Positions 43,920-53,506 of a stretch of DNA of 64,000 nucleotides are shown in pieces. Position 1 is the stretch's first letter. Every line of letters starts with the position of its first letter. The stretch comes from Oscillospiraceae bacterium. GTDB lineage: Bacteria > Bacillota > Clostridia > Oscillospirales > Oscillospiraceae. The DNA is taken from NCBI GenBank assembly GCA_017430455.1, contig JAFRMX010000009.1:62001-126000 (forward strand), read 5' to 3'. Made by a program: the position numbers and the translations under genes. The notes beneath the pieces were generated by a model that was given only the letters and a program-made list of their open reading frames with translations, ran no database searches and was not told where the DNA came from.

Positions 43920-45194
43920 GTGATTCAGACTTTACGTAACGCTTGGAAGATTGAAGAGATCCGCAGAAAGATCCTTTTCACGCTTTTGATCATACTGCTC
44001 TACCGTCTCGGTAATGCGGTCCCTGTCCCTTACGTAAATGTAGACCTTTTGCGCAACTACTTCACAAGCGTTCAGAGCACCGTCCTGGGACTTATGAACG
44101 TTATGTCCGGCGGAGCTTTCAGCAACGCAACGATATTTGCTCTCTCGATCCAGCCATACATCAACGCATCCATTATCATACAGCTCCTGTGTATCGCGAT
44201 CCCCGCACTCGAGCGTATGAGCAAGGATGAAGGTGAAGAGGGAAAGAAAAAGATAGCTTCCATCACACGTTACTCCACAGTCGCCATCGGCCTTCTTCAG
44301 GGCTTCGGCTACTACATGCTCCTCAAGAACAACGGTCTTCTTGTTCCGGATGCAGCAAACAGCGTGTGGGCCGGCATCGTAATAGTCCTGACATTCACCT
44401 CGGGCTCTGCCCTTATCATGTGGCTCGGCGAACAGATCACAGAGTTCGGCATAGGCAACGGCATTTCGATGATACTCTTCGCAAGCATTATCTCCCGTCT
44501 GCCGACCAGCATCATCAGAACGGTCTCCAATATTATCAGCGGAGATCTGAAATGGTGGGCCGGAGTCCTGATGTTCCTCGGGGCGATAGCGCTTGTCGTG
44601 CTTATCGTATTTGTGAGCGATGCTGAAAGACGTATTCCCGTCCAGTACTCCAAGAGAGTTGTCGGACGCAAGATGTACGGCGGCCAGAGCACTCACCTAC
44701 CGATGAAGGTCAACATGTCGGGTGTTATGCCCATAATCTTCGCACAGTCTATCGCGGCATTGCCCGCAACGATAGCTGCACTTTCGGGAAAGAGCCTCAA
44801 ATGGTTCGAAACCGATTCGATCATTTACGCGATCGTCTACTTCCTGCTGATACTCTTCTTCGCTTATTTCTACTCGACCATTCAGTTCAATCCGGTAGAA
44901 GTAGCCAACAACCTGAAGAAGAACGGCGGGTATATCCCGGGATTCAGACCCGGCAAACCGACCAGCGAGTTCATCTCAAAGGTATTGAACAAGATAACGC
45001 TCTTCGGCGCGATCTATCTCGGCATTCTGGCCACAGTTCCTATCCTCATCTCCCACTTCAGCAATGCTGACGCACTCACGGGCCTCTCACTCGGCGGAAC
45101 TTCGATAATAATCGTTGTCGGTGTCGCGCTTGAGACTGTAAGGGCTCTCGAGGCAGAGATGATGATGCGCAACTACAAGGGATTCCTTGACTGA
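43920..45194 (+). CDS. secY: Protein translocase channel subunit SecY
   Basis: 424 residues, ten membrane helices; the channel for SecA (10.3 kb) and SRP substrates. GTG start directly after the rplO stop. Seen: the plug region after TM1 with the SGGAFSNATIFALSIQPYINA stretch near residue 60 and the cytosolic C-terminal loop region around ERRIPVQYSKR. Its location between L15 and adenylate kinase is conserved in Bacillota. Confidence 0.98.
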   Translation: MIQTLRNAWKIEEIRRKILFTLLIILLYRLGNAVPVPYVNVDLLRNYFTSVQSTVLGLMNVMSGGAFSNATIFALSIQPYINASIIIQLLCIAIPALERMSKDEGEEGKKKIASITRYSTVAIGLLQGFGYYMLLKNNGLLVPDAANSVWAGIVIVLTFTSGSALIMWLGEQITEFGIGNGISMILFASIISRLPTSIIRTVSNIISGDLKWWAGVLMFLGAIALVVLIVFVSDAERRIPVQYSKRVVGRKMYGGQSTHLPMKVNMSGVMPIIFAQSIAALPATIAALSGKSLKWFETDSIIYAIVYFLLILFFAYFYSTIQFNPVEVANNLKKNGGYIPGFRPGKPTSEFISKVLNKITLFGAIYLGILATVPILISHFSNADALTGLSLGGTSIIIVVGVALETVRALEAEMMMRNYKGFLD

Positions 45195-45206
45195 TCGGAG
45201 ACAAGT

Positions 45207-45839
45207 ATGAAGCTGATACTTTTAGGTGCTCCCGGAGCGGGCAAAGGTACACAGGCTGAGATACTGAGCAGAGAGCTTAATATCCCGACGATATCGACAG
45301 GCAATATACTGAGAGCAGCAATGAAAAACGGTACTCCTGTCGGGCTCAAAGCGAAAGCATTCGTAGAAGCCGGCCAGCTGGTTCCGGATGATGTGATAAT
45401 AGGGATCGTCGAGGAGAGACTCGCGCAGGACGATTGCCTTAACGGCTATATCCTGGATGGAGTTCCCAGAACTATACCGCAGGCGGAGGCTCTTGAGGAG
45501 AAAGGCATAGCGATCGATTATGCACTCTCGATAGAGATATCCGACGACGAGATAGTAAAGCGCATGTCAGGCAGAAGGACCTGCAAAGAGTGCAGCCAGA
45601 CTTTCCACATCATCTCGAATCCCCCGAAAAAAGAAGGTGTATGTGATTTCTGCGGAGGCGAGCTCATCGTCAGAAAAGACGATGCTCCCGAAACAGTAAA
45701 AGCAAGGCTTTCCGTATACCATGCGGAGACAGAGCCTCTCAAAGCCTTTTATGAAGCACGCGGAAAGCTGAAAACAGTCAGCAACATGCCCACCATAGAA
45801 GAGACTACAGATGAGATCAGAAAGTGCCTGGGTATCTGA
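45207..45839 (+). CDS. adk: Adenylate kinase, zinc-lid type
   Basis: AMP + ATP to 2 ADP; 210 residues. P-loop GAPGAGKGTQAE at the N-terminus and LDGVPRTIPQAEAL for AMP binding. The LID domain has CKECSQTF and CDFCGG, the four-Cys zinc site of Gram-positive long-form enzymes. The loop DGVPRT carries Val where DGFPRT is usual. ATG 45207 is 12 nt after secY. Confidence 0.97.
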   Translation: MKLILLGAPGAGKGTQAEILSRELNIPTISTGNILRAAMKNGTPVGLKAKAFVEAGQLVPDDVIIGIVEERLAQDDCLNGYILDGVPRTIPQAEALEEKGIAIDYALSIEISDDEIVKRMSGRRTCKECSQTFHIISNPPKKEGVCDFCGGELIVRKDDAPETVKARLSVYHAETEPLKAFYEARGKLKTVSNMPTIEETTDEIRKCLGI

Positions 45840-45841
45840 CA

Positions 45842-46630
45842 ATGGCTGAAGGCATAATTGTTAAATCCAAGCACGAGATCGAGCTTATGAGGCAGGCCGG
45901 CAGAATAACTGCAGGCGCCAGAACGGTCGCCAGAGAGGCAATAAAAGCCGGCCTCACCACAAAGCAGATCGACAAAGAAGTGCATGATTTCATCACGAAA
46001 AACAACGCGTACCCGACATTCCTGAATTACGGAGGTTTTCCGGGCAGCGCATGTATTTCGGTCAATGAAGAGATCATACACGGCATCCCCGGCAAAAGAG
46101 TCATTCACGACGGCGACATCGTTTCGGTAGATGTCGGAGCCACATTCAAAGGCTTTGTGGGAGACTGCGCGGGAACATATCCCTGCGGAGAGATCAGTGA
46201 AGACGCAGCCAAGCTCATTGAGGTCACGAGACAATGCTTTTTCGAAGCGCTCAAAGTCGCAAAGGAAGGCAACCGCATCTCGGATATAGGCAGAGCCGTT
46301 CAGACATATGCCGAATCCTTCGGATACGGAGTGATCAGAGACTACGTCGGACACGGCGTAGGGCACAATCTTCACGAGGCCCCCGAGGTCCCGAATTATG
46401 TACCGACTAAGCTCGATCGTATGAGAAATCATATGCCCGACCCGAGACTGGTCAGAGGAATGACAATAGCAATAGAACCGATGATCGCTATGGGAACATA
46501 CGAGGTCAGGGTTCTTGAGAACGATTGGACAGTAGTAACTGCAGACGGAAGACTTTCGGCACACTATGAAAATTCCATCCTAATCACGGACGGAGAGCCG
46601 GAAATACTTACGATGGCAGAGGATATCTGA
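45842..46630 (+). CDS. map: Methionine aminopeptidase, type I
   Basis: Removes N-terminal Met from nascent proteins; 262 residues from ATG 45842, two bases after the adk stop. A GTG at 45824 in frame lies inside adk. Metal ligands: Asp in DIVSVDVGATF and FVGDCAGTY, His in GHGVGHNLHE, and Glu residues in TIAIEPM and the C-terminal part. The sequence carries a short insertion around NYVPTKLDRMRNH compared with the shortest forms. Confidence 0.97.
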   Translation: MAEGIIVKSKHEIELMRQAGRITAGARTVAREAIKAGLTTKQIDKEVHDFITKNNAYPTFLNYGGFPGSACISVNEEIIHGIPGKRVIHDGDIVSVDVGATFKGFVGDCAGTYPCGEISEDAAKLIEVTRQCFFEALKVAKEGNRISDIGRAVQTYAESFGYGVIRDYVGHGVGHNLHEAPEVPNYVPTKLDRMRNHMPDPRLVRGMTIAIEPMIAMGTYEVRVLENDWTVVTADGRLSAHYENSILITDGEPEILTMAEDI

Positions 46631-46671
46631 CAGATCACATGATCTGAAGCCGACTTTGGAGGAAATTTACT

Positions 46672-46890
46672 TTGGCGAAAGACGATGTAATCGAACTCGA
46701 GGGCACGGTGGTTGAATCCCTGCCCAACACAATGTTTCAGGTGGATATAGGCAACGGCCATATTATCCTGGCTCATATATCCGGCAAACTCCGGATGAAC
46801 TATATAAGAATCTTACCCGGCGATAAAGTCACGGTACAGATGTCACCCTATGACGTCACCCGCGGCAGGATCACCTGGAGAAGCAAGTAA
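46672..46890 (+). CDS. infA: Translation initiation factor IF-1
   Basis: 72 residues of the S1/OB fold; occupies the A site during initiation. TTG start with GGAGGAAATTTAC upstream. [20 protein letters not shown] and the ending [12 protein letters not shown] are standard. Confidence 0.98.
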   Translation: MAKDDVIELEGTVVESLPNTMFQVDIGNGHIILAHISGKLRMNYIRILPGDKVTVQMSPYDVTRGRITWRSK

Positions 46891-46907
46891 AACAGGAGGC
46901 ACCAAGA

Positions 46908-47021
46908 ATGAAAGTCAGACCTTCCGTGAAGCCCATGTGCGAGAAATGCAAGATCATCAAGCGCAAGGGCAAAGTCATGGTTATTTGCGAGAACCCCAAA
47001 CACAAGCAGCGCCAGGGCTGA
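46908..47021 (+). CDS. rpmJ: 50S ribosomal protein L36
   Basis: 37 residues: begins [20 protein letters not shown] and ends PKHKQRQG. Zinc ligands CEKC and a later Cys-His pair mark the zinc-containing form. ACAGGAGGCACCAAGA precedes the ATG. Too short for most ORF lists but a clear member of the run between infA and rpsM. Confidence 0.97.
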   Translation: MKVRPSVKPMCEKCKIIKRKGKVMVICENPKHKQRQG

Positions 47022-47106
47022 GTTTAAATCTTAGCACTGACATCGTCTCCCTCCGGCGGGATTAAGACGTAAAAAGAAAAATATTTTTATTTGAAAGGAA
47101 ATCATT

Positions 47107-47475
47107 ATGGCACGTATAGCCGGTGTTGACCTGCCCAAAGACAAGAGAATTGAAATCGGTCTTACCTATGTTTACGGTATCGGCAGAACCAGCGCGAAAA
47201 AGATCCTTGAGAAGACGGGAATCAATCCCGACACAAGAGTCAAAGACCTCACAGAAGAGGAAGAAGCAAAGCTCCGTGAGTGCATAGACCACGGATACAT
47301 CGTTGAAGGCGATCTCCGCCGTCAGACTGCACTTGATATCAAGCGCCTGACAGAGATAGGCTGCTACCGCGGACAGCGCCACAGAAGAGGCCTCCCCGTC
47401 AGAGGTCAGAGAAGTAAGACCAACGCACGTACCCGCAAGGGTCCGAAACGCACAATAGCAAATAAAAAGAAGTAA
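47107..47475 (+). CDS. rpsM: 30S ribosomal protein S13
   Basis: 122 residues; contacts the large subunit in the head bridge. [20 protein letters not shown], the helix-hairpin-helix [11 protein letters not shown] and the basic tail [17 protein letters not shown] are typical. The 85-nt gap upstream holds a small CGTCT/AGACG hairpin only. Confidence 0.98.
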   Translation: MARIAGVDLPKDKRIEIGLTYVYGIGRTSAKKILEKTGINPDTRVKDLTEEEEAKLRECIDHGYIVEGDLRRQTALDIKRLTEIGCYRGQRHRRGLPVRGQRSKTNARTRKGPKRTIANKKK

Positions 47476-47491
47476 AGGGGGGATATGAATA

Positions 47492-47896
47492 ATGGCAACA
47501 GCTGCATCATCTAAGAAAAAAATCAGAACGCGCAGAAGAGAGCGCAAGAACATTGACAAGGGCCAGGTTCATATCAGCTCTTCCTTCAACAACACGATGG
47601 TTACCATCACAGATACTCAGGGCAACGCGATATCCTGGGCATCAGCCGGCGGAATGGGATTCCGCGGCAGCAAGAAGTCCACTCCTTTTGCCGCACAGAC
47701 TGCGTCCGAGACAGCTGCAAGAGCTGCTATGGAACACGGACTGAAATCTGTTGAAGTTTATGTAAAGGGCCCCGGTTCGGGAAGAGAAGCTGCAATACGC
47801 GCTCTCCAGACTGCAGGTCTCGAAGTCACGATGATCAAGGACGTTACACCTATAGCCCACAACGGCTGCCGTCCTCCGAAACGTCGTCGTGTATAA
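47492..47896 (+). CDS. rpsK: 30S ribosomal protein S11
   Basis: 134 residues; platform protein next to the Shine-Dalgarno helix. Conserved: [20 protein letters not shown] [33 protein letters not shown], and the C-terminal [17 protein letters not shown] [13 protein letters not shown]. The N-terminus is basic. Confidence 0.99.
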   Translation: MATAASSKKKIRTRRRERKNIDKGQVHISSSFNNTMVTITDTQGNAISWASAGGMGFRGSKKSTPFAAQTASETAARAAMEHGLKSVEVYVKGPGSGREAAIRALQTAGLEVTMIKDVTPIAHNGCRPPKRRRV

Positions 47897-47914
47897 CATA
47901 AGGAGGTAAAGGAT

Positions 47915-48541
47915 ATGGCAAGATATACAGACGCAGTTTGCCGTCAGTGCCGCAGAGAAGGCCAGAAGCTTTTCCTTAAGGGCGATCGCTGCTACACAGA
48001 CAAATGCGCAATGAATAAGAGAGCTTTTGCTCCCGGACAGCACGGACAGGGCCGCACAAAGACTTCCGATTACGGCCAGCAGCTCCGTGAAAAACAGAAA
48101 GCAAAGAGATTCTACGGAGTCCTTGAGAGCCAGTTCCGCGGCTATTTTGAGCAGGCGGAGCGCCGCCCCGGACAGACCGGCGAAAACCTCCTCTCGATCC
48201 TCGAGAGCCGTCTCGACAATGTAGTGTACCGCCTCGGATTCGCCATGAGCCGCGCAGAAGCACGCCAGATGGTCAGCCACGGTCACTTCACCGTCAACGG
48301 ACGCAAGGTCAATATTCCCAGCTACCAGGTAAAGCCCGGAATGATAGTAGCTCTTAAAGAGAGCAGCCGCAGCTTGGAAAAGTTCAAAGCCAATGTAGAA
48401 GCAAATTCTTTCCGCCCCGTTCCGAAATGGCTTGAGTACGACGCAAACAACATGATGGCTAAAGTCGCTGCAGTTCCTGCAAGAGACGACATCGATCTCC
48501 CGATCGAGGAGCACCTCATAGTCGAGTTGTATTCCAAGTAA
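47915..48541 (+). CDS. rpsD: 30S ribosomal protein S4
   Basis: 208 residues. The N-terminus has four Cys (CRQC, CYTDKC), the zinc-binding form found in Gram-positives. The S4 RNA-binding domain with [20 protein letters not shown] is clear. Its position between S11 and RpoA is the alpha operon layout; S4 represses that operon in E. coli. Confidence 0.99.
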   Translation: MARYTDAVCRQCRREGQKLFLKGDRCYTDKCAMNKRAFAPGQHGQGRTKTSDYGQQLREKQKAKRFYGVLESQFRGYFEQAERRPGQTGENLLSILESRLDNVVYRLGFAMSRAEARQMVSHGHFTVNGRKVNIPSYQVKPGMIVALKESSRSLEKFKANVEANSFRPVPKWLEYDANNMMAKVAAVPARDDIDLPIEEHLIVELYSK

Positions 48542-48555
48542 TCAAACCGCGTAAT

Positions 48556-48583
48556 GGGATCAGGAATTTGCAACTGATACCCC
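48556..48583 (+). promoter_or_regulatory. Hairpin in the rpsD-rpoA gap
   Basis: GGGATCAG, 10-nt loop, CTGAT-A-CCC in the 71-nt gap before rpoA. May pace RpoA synthesis or be an S4-related control site; no promoter seen. Confidence 0.35.
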
Positions 48584-48612
48584 AAATTGAATAAGGAGGG
48601 TTATATTACTAC

Positions 48613-49563
48613 ATGATAGAATTCAAGAAGCCGCACATAGAATGTATCGAAACCCCGTCAGACAGATCATACGGCAAATTCGTCGTAGAACCTTTGGAGC
48701 GCGGCTATGGTACAACTCTAGGTAACTCTCTTCGCAGGGTCCTTCTTTCATCGCTTCCCGGGACTGCATGCACAAACGTCAGAATAGACGGAGTACAGCA
48801 CGAGTTCTCCACGATTCCCGGAATAAAAGAAGATGTAACTGAGATAATACTCAACGTAAAGAGCATTATTGCAAATCTCCACAGCGATGAACCCAAGACC
48901 GTATATATTGAAGCATCCGGTGAAGGTGTCGTCACAGCAGGTGACATAAAGACTTTCTCAGAGGTGGAGATCCTCAATCCGGAACAGGTTATTGCAACGC
49001 TGGGTCCAGACGCGTCACTGCACATGGATCTCACATTCGAAAAGGGCAGAGGCTATGTTTCCGCAGAGAGAAACAAGAACGTCATGAATCCCATCGGGAC
49101 CATACCCGTTGATTCGATCTACACGCCTGTACTGAAAGTGAACTACTTCGTTGAGAATACCCGTGTCGGAAACCAGACAGACTTTGACAAGCTTACGATC
49201 GAGGTCTGGACGGACAAGACGATGAGCGCACGTGACGCATTGTCGCTCGCAGCAAAAATACTCTGCGACCACTTCACTCTATTCACGGATCTTTCAGACA
49301 TAGCAGGCTCGGGCACCACAGTCGTCGAGGCAGTCGAGCAGGAGCCGGACGCGATGCTCAAGATGACGATCGAAGAACTCGATCTGTCCGTCAGAAGCTT
49401 CAATTGCCTGAAACGTGCAAATATCAATACTGTTGAGGATCTGGTCAGCAAGACACAGGAAGAAATGATCAAGGTCCGTAACTTAGGCCGCAAATCCCTG
49501 GAAGAAGTCGAGCACAAGCTCGCAGTCATGGGGCTTTCATTGGCCAAAGAGGAACAAGCTTAA
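48613..49563 (+). CDS. rpoA: RNA polymerase alpha subunit
   Basis: 316 residues. N-terminal assembly domain with [21 protein letters not shown] and [20 protein letters not shown], then a flexible linker and a C-terminal domain (about 245-310) with helix-hairpin-helix [17 protein letters not shown] that binds UP elements and activators. AAGGAGGGTTATATTACTAC precedes the ATG. Confidence 0.99.
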   Translation: MIEFKKPHIECIETPSDRSYGKFVVEPLERGYGTTLGNSLRRVLLSSLPGTACTNVRIDGVQHEFSTIPGIKEDVTEIILNVKSIIANLHSDEPKTVYIEASGEGVVTAGDIKTFSEVEILNPEQVIATLGPDASLHMDLTFEKGRGYVSAERNKNVMNPIGTIPVDSIYTPVLKVNYFVENTRVGNQTDFDKLTIEVWTDKTMSARDALSLAAKILCDHFTLFTDLSDIAGSGTTVVEAVEQEPDAMLKMTIEELDLSVRSFNCLKRANINTVEDLVSKTQEEMIKVRNLGRKSLEEVEHKLAVMGLSLAKEEQA

Positions 49564-49577
49564 GGAGGAAACGCAAA

Positions 49578-49919
49578 ATGCCCGGAACGAGAAAACTCGG
49601 AAAACCGACCGATCAGCGCAATGCTATGCTCCGCCAGCAGGTCACAGATTTCCTTGACAACGGCCGTATGGAAACGACCCTTGCCCGCGCAAAGGAAATC
49701 GCGCCTCTCGCAGAGAAGATGATCACTCTCGGAAAGAAAAAAGGACTTCCCGCCTACCGTAAGGCTCTGGGATTCATAACCAGAGAAGATGTGGCAAAGA
49801 AGGTCTTCGGAGAGATCGCAACAAAGTACGCTGAGCGCAACGGCGGCTACACCAGGATCACAGCTACCGGAACACGCCGCGGAGACGCAGCAGAAACGGC
49901 AGTTATCGAGCTGGTCTGA
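49578..49919 (+). CDS. rplQ: 50S ribosomal protein L17
   Basis: 113 residues. [20 protein letters not shown] and the ending with [20 protein letters not shown] are diagnostic. Last gene of the ribosomal run; an intrinsic terminator follows 12 nt later. Confidence 0.98.
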   Translation: MPGTRKLGKPTDQRNAMLRQQVTDFLDNGRMETTLARAKEIAPLAEKMITLGKKKGLPAYRKALGFITREDVAKKVFGEIATKYAERNGGYTRITATGTRRGDAAETAVIELV

Positions 49920-49930
49920 ACGAAATAAAT

Positions 49931-49966
49931 AAAGCACCCGGAATTTGATTTCCGGGTGCTTTTATT
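49931..49966 (+). terminator. Terminator of the ribosomal supercluster
   Basis: AAAGCACCCGGAA, 6-nt loop, TTCCGGGTGCTTT followed by TTATT. Thirteen-base perfect stem. Confidence 0.95.
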
Positions 49967-49999
49967 ATGTCCGGAAAGCCCTCAATATGCTATTTACGG

Positions 50000-50028
50000 T
50001 TTACAATGCATGCCTGAAATGATAAAAT
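50000..50028 (+). promoter_or_regulatory. Promoter of the dTDP-rhamnose genes
   Basis: TTTACA (50000-50005), 17-nt spacer, TAAAAT (50023-50028), 35 nt before rmlB. Confidence 0.7.
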
Positions 50029-50063
50029 ACAATGATTAATTATATAAAACCAAGGAGTGCTCT

Positions 50064-51083
50064 ATGACCATCATTGTGACCGGAGGAGCCGGGTTCATAG
50101 GCTCAAATTTCATCTTCTATATGCTGAAGAAACACCCGGACTACAGGATAGTATGTCTCGACAAGCTGACCTATGCCGGTAATCTCTCAACACTCGCTCC
50201 CGTAATGAATGAACCTAACTTCCGCTTTGTCAAAATGGATATCTGCGACCGGCAGGCGGTGTACGGGCTTTTTGAGGAAGAGAAGCCTGATATAGTCGTC
50301 AACTTTGCTGCTGAGAGCCATGTGGACAGGTCCATAGAGTCCCCCGAAATATTCCTCCAGACCAATATACTCGGCACCGCCGTACTCATGGACGCCTGCA
50401 GGAAATATGGCATAACGAGATACCACCAGGTCTCGACAGATGAGGTCTACGGAGACCTTCCTCTCGACAGGCCGGACCTGTTCTTCACCGAGGAAACTCC
50501 GATCCACACATCTTCACCGTATTCAAGCTCCAAGGCCTCGGCAGATCTTCTGTGCCTGGCCTATCACCGCACATACGACCTTCCGGTATCCATATCCAGA
50601 TGCTCAAACAATTACGGGCCGTATCATTTCCCCGAGAAGCTGATACCTCTGATGATAGTGAACGCTCTGCACGATAAACCGCTTCCCGTCTACGGACAGG
50701 GGCTCAATGTGCGCGACTGGCTCTATGTCGAAGATCACTGCAAAGCGATCGACCTGGTCATACACGACGGCAGGATCGGAGAGGTCTACAATATAGGCGG
50801 GCACAATGAAATGGCAAATATAGACATCGTAAAGCTCATTTGCAGAAAGCTCAACAAGCCCGAGAGCCTTATAACCTACGTGACTGACCGCAAGGGCCAC
50901 GACATGAGATATGCGATAGACCCGACCAAGATACACAACGAACTCGGCTGGCTTCCCGAGACAAAGTTCGCAGAAGGAATAGACTTGACGATAGACTGGT
51001 ATTTGAGCCACGAGAGCTGGTGGGAGGAGATAATCTCCGGAGATTATCAGAATTACTACCAGAGAATGTACGGCGGAAGGTAA
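50064..51083 (+). CDS. rfbB: dTDP-glucose 4,6-dehydratase
   Basis: Second step of dTDP-L-rhamnose synthesis (RmlB). 339 residues: Rossmann loop [18 protein letters not shown] with the catalytic-centre Asp/Glu region (STDEVYGDL), [11 protein letters not shown] with the Tyr/Lys pair and [17 protein letters not shown]. Good AAGGAGTGCTCT upstream. First of a four-gene set rmlB-A-D-C, all cytosolic; rhamnose probably ends up in surface glycans. Confidence 0.97.
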   Translation: MTIIVTGGAGFIGSNFIFYMLKKHPDYRIVCLDKLTYAGNLSTLAPVMNEPNFRFVKMDICDRQAVYGLFEEEKPDIVVNFAAESHVDRSIESPEIFLQTNILGTAVLMDACRKYGITRYHQVSTDEVYGDLPLDRPDLFFTEETPIHTSSPYSSSKASADLLCLAYHRTYDLPVSISRCSNNYGPYHFPEKLIPLMIVNALHDKPLPVYGQGLNVRDWLYVEDHCKAIDLVIHDGRIGEVYNIGGHNEMANIDIVKLICRKLNKPESLITYVTDRKGHDMRYAIDPTKIHNELGWLPETKFAEGIDLTIDWYLSHESWWEEIISGDYQNYYQRMYGGR

Positions 51084-51096
51084 GGAGAAACAGTAT

Positions 51097-51981
51097 ATGA
51101 AAGGCATAATTCTCGCGGGCGGAGCCGGAACAAGGCTCTATCCTCTGACGATGGTCACCTCAAAGCAGCTTCTCCCAATATACGACAAGCCGATGGTCTA
51201 CTATCCTCTCTCCACGCTGATGCTGGCGGGGATAAGGGACATACTCATAATCTCAACGCCGACGGATCTCCCGAATTTCGAGCGTCTGATGGGCGACGGC
51301 TCGGCTTTCGGACTTTCGCTTTCATATAAAGTGCAGCCGTCCCCGGACGGGCTCGCTCAGGCCTTTATTCTCGGCAGGGAATTCATAGGAGACGACGCGT
51401 GCGCAATGGTGCTCGGAGACAATATCTTCTACGGAAACGGCTTTTCAAAAGCTCTGAGGCAGGCAGCTGCCAACGCCGAGGGGAAAAAAAGGGCAACGGT
51501 CTTCGGATACTATGTCAATGACCCTGAGCGTTTCGGAGTTGTCGAATTCGATGAAAAAGGCAGGGCGATCTCGATAGAGGAAAAACCCAGGGAGCCGAAG
51601 AGCAACTACGCTGTCACAGGCCTCTATTTCTACCCCGCGGGAGTCAGCGATATGGCGGACAAAGTAAGGCCTTCGGCGAGAGGAGAGCTCGAGATAACGA
51701 CGCTCAACGCGATGTATCTCGATGAAAGCCTTCTGGATGTCCAGCTTCTGGGCAGAGGCTTCGCGTGGCTCGACACCGGCACTATGGACAGCCTTCTGGA
51801 TGCCTCGAATTTCGTTGAGATGATACAGAAGCGCCAGAGCATAGTTATCTCAGCGCCCGAGGAGATAGCCTACAGAAACGGCTGGATCACGAAACAGTAT
51901 CTTCTCTCCTCTGCAGACAGATACGGCAAGTCGCCCTACGGAAAGCACCTGAGATCTGTCGCTGAAGGAAAGATATTCTGA
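51097..51981 (+). CDS. rfbA: Glucose-1-phosphate thymidylyltransferase
   Basis: First step (RmlA): dTTP + glucose-1-P to dTDP-glucose. 294 residues with [29 protein letters not shown] and EIT(T)LN-type [13 protein letters not shown], the standard tetrameric enzyme length. AAGGAGAAACAGTAT precedes ATG. Confidence 0.97.
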   Translation: MKGIILAGGAGTRLYPLTMVTSKQLLPIYDKPMVYYPLSTLMLAGIRDILIISTPTDLPNFERLMGDGSAFGLSLSYKVQPSPDGLAQAFILGREFIGDDACAMVLGDNIFYGNGFSKALRQAAANAEGKKRATVFGYYVNDPERFGVVEFDEKGRAISIEEKPREPKSNYAVTGLYFYPAGVSDMADKVRPSARGELEITTLNAMYLDESLLDVQLLGRGFAWLDTGTMDSLLDASNFVEMIQKRQSIVISAPEEIAYRNGWITKQYLLSSADRYGKSPYGKHLRSVAEGKIF

Positions 51982-51984
51982 GAG

Positions 51985-52866
51985 ATGGCGAAGATGAAAG
52001 CATTTGTAACAGGATACTCCGGGCAGCTCGGATATGATGTAGTAAGAGAGCTCGACAAGAGAGGATACGAATCCGTCGGGGTATCTTCAAAACAGCTGGA
52101 TATATGCGACCGTGATGCGGTCCTCAGCATGATAAAGCAGATAAAGCCCGATGTGATATTCCACTGCGCGGGCTGGACTGCGGTGGACGCGGCAGAGGAG
52201 CCGGAAAACTCCGGAAAATGCATGGCGGTAAACGCAGGCGGAGCTGAGAACATGGCAATTGCAGCCAGGGAGTACGGCTGCAAGATCATATACATCTCGA
52301 CGGATTATGTTTTCAACGGCCTCGGCACGGAGCCATGGAAACCCGATTGCAAGGACTACGAGCCTCTGAGCGTATACGGCAGGTCTAAGCTTGAAGGGGA
52401 ACTTGCGGTCGCAGGAAATACGGATAAATACTTTATAGTGCGCATAGCCTGGGCATTCGGGATAAACGGGAAGAATTTCGTAAAGACCATGCTCAATGTC
52501 GGGAAAACGCACAGCGAGGTCAGAGTCGTAAACGACCAGATCGGCACACCGACATATACCGGAGATCTCGCAAGACTTCTCTGTGACATGGCGGAGACTG
52601 AAAAATACGGATACTATCACGCCACGAATGAGGGCGGTTTCATCTCCTGGTACGATTTCACCAAGGAGATATACAAAGAGGCGGGCCTCAGTACAAAGGT
52701 CATTCCGGTGAGCACTGAGGAATACGGGATCTCGAAAGCGAAGAGACCTTTCAACAGCAGGCTCGACAAGAGCAAGCTTATTGAAAACGGATTTGTTCCT
52801 CTTCCGGACTGGCGCGACGCGCTGAAGAGATATCTGAAAGAACTTGAGCGCTCAGATCAGATTTAA
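51985..52866 (+). CDS. rfbD: dTDP-4-dehydrorhamnose reductase
   Basis: Last step (RmlD). 293 residues from ATG 51985; ATG 51994 (MKAFVTGYSG) is also possible, as only GAGAG lies before the first. Rossmann loop VTGYSGQLGYDV, STDYVFNG, and the Tyr/Lys pair in YGRSKLEGE. The genetic order B-A-D-C puts the reductase ahead of the epimerase. Confidence 0.94.
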   Translation: MAKMKAFVTGYSGQLGYDVVRELDKRGYESVGVSSKQLDICDRDAVLSMIKQIKPDVIFHCAGWTAVDAAEEPENSGKCMAVNAGGAENMAIAAREYGCKIIYISTDYVFNGLGTEPWKPDCKDYEPLSVYGRSKLEGELAVAGNTDKYFIVRIAWAFGINGKNFVKTMLNVGKTHSEVRVVNDQIGTPTYTGDLARLLCDMAETEKYGYYHATNEGGFISWYDFTKEIYKEAGLSTKVIPVSTEEYGISKAKRPFNSRLDKSKLIENGFVPLPDWRDALKRYLKELERSDQI

Positions 52867-52887
52867 ACAGGAGTTTGTTTTAAAAAG

Positions 52888-53460
52888 ATGGGAAAGATAA
52901 AAGTCACATTTCACCCTGAGATAGAGGGTCTCTGCGTTATCGAGCCCCAGGTGTTCGGGGATGAGAGAGGCTATTTTACCGAGACATACAACCTCAACGA
53001 TATGGCTGAAAACGGGCTTCATATGGTCTTTGTACAGGACAATCAGAGCATGTCCTGCAAAGGTGTCCTGAGAGGGCTTCATTTCCAGAAACAGTTTCCG
53101 CAGGGAAAGCTGGTCCGTGTCATAAAGGGGAGAGTTTTCGACGTCGCCGTGGATCTCAGGAAAAACAGCAAAACCTTCGGAAAGCATTTCGGTGTCGAAC
53201 TGAGCGCCGAGAACAAAAAGCAGTTCTATGTCCCGCCCGGATTTGCCCACGGTTTCTATGTCCTGAGCGATATCGCCGAGTTCTGCTACAAATGCACGGA
53301 CTTCTATCACCCCGGAGACGAGGGCGGAATTATGTGGAATGATCCGGACCTTGGCATCGTGTGGCCTGAGATGGATTCGGAGCCTCTGCTCAGCGCCAAG
53401 GACAGGGTACAGATGAGCTTCAGAGAATTTAAAGACTCTTTCGGAGGCTTCCGTTTGTAA
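52888..53460 (+). CDS. rfbC: dTDP-4-dehydrorhamnose 3,5-epimerase
   Basis: Third step (RmlC). 190-residue cupin: DERGYFTETYN with the substrate-binding Arg, GVLRGLHFQKQFPQGKLVRV with the catalytic His, and VPPGFAHGFYVLSD. The stop codon lies inside the -35 box of the next promoter. Confidence 0.97.
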   Translation: MGKIKVTFHPEIEGLCVIEPQVFGDERGYFTETYNLNDMAENGLHMVFVQDNQSMSCKGVLRGLHFQKQFPQGKLVRVIKGRVFDVAVDLRKNSKTFGKHFGVELSAENKKQFYVPPGFAHGFYVLSDIAEFCYKCTDFYHPGDEGGIMWNDPDLGIVWPEMDSEPLLSAKDRVQMSFREFKDSFGGFRL

Positions 53461-53483
53461 ACAGGGATCGCAGGTGTTATAAT
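53455..53483 (+). promoter_or_regulatory. Promoter for gdpP, overlapping rmlC stop
   Basis: TTGTAA (53455-53460), 17-nt spacer, TATAAT (53478-53483), 23 nt before the TTG start of gdpP. Confidence 0.65.
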
Positions 53484-53506
53484 AAACATTTCCCGGAGGT
53501 GCCGCG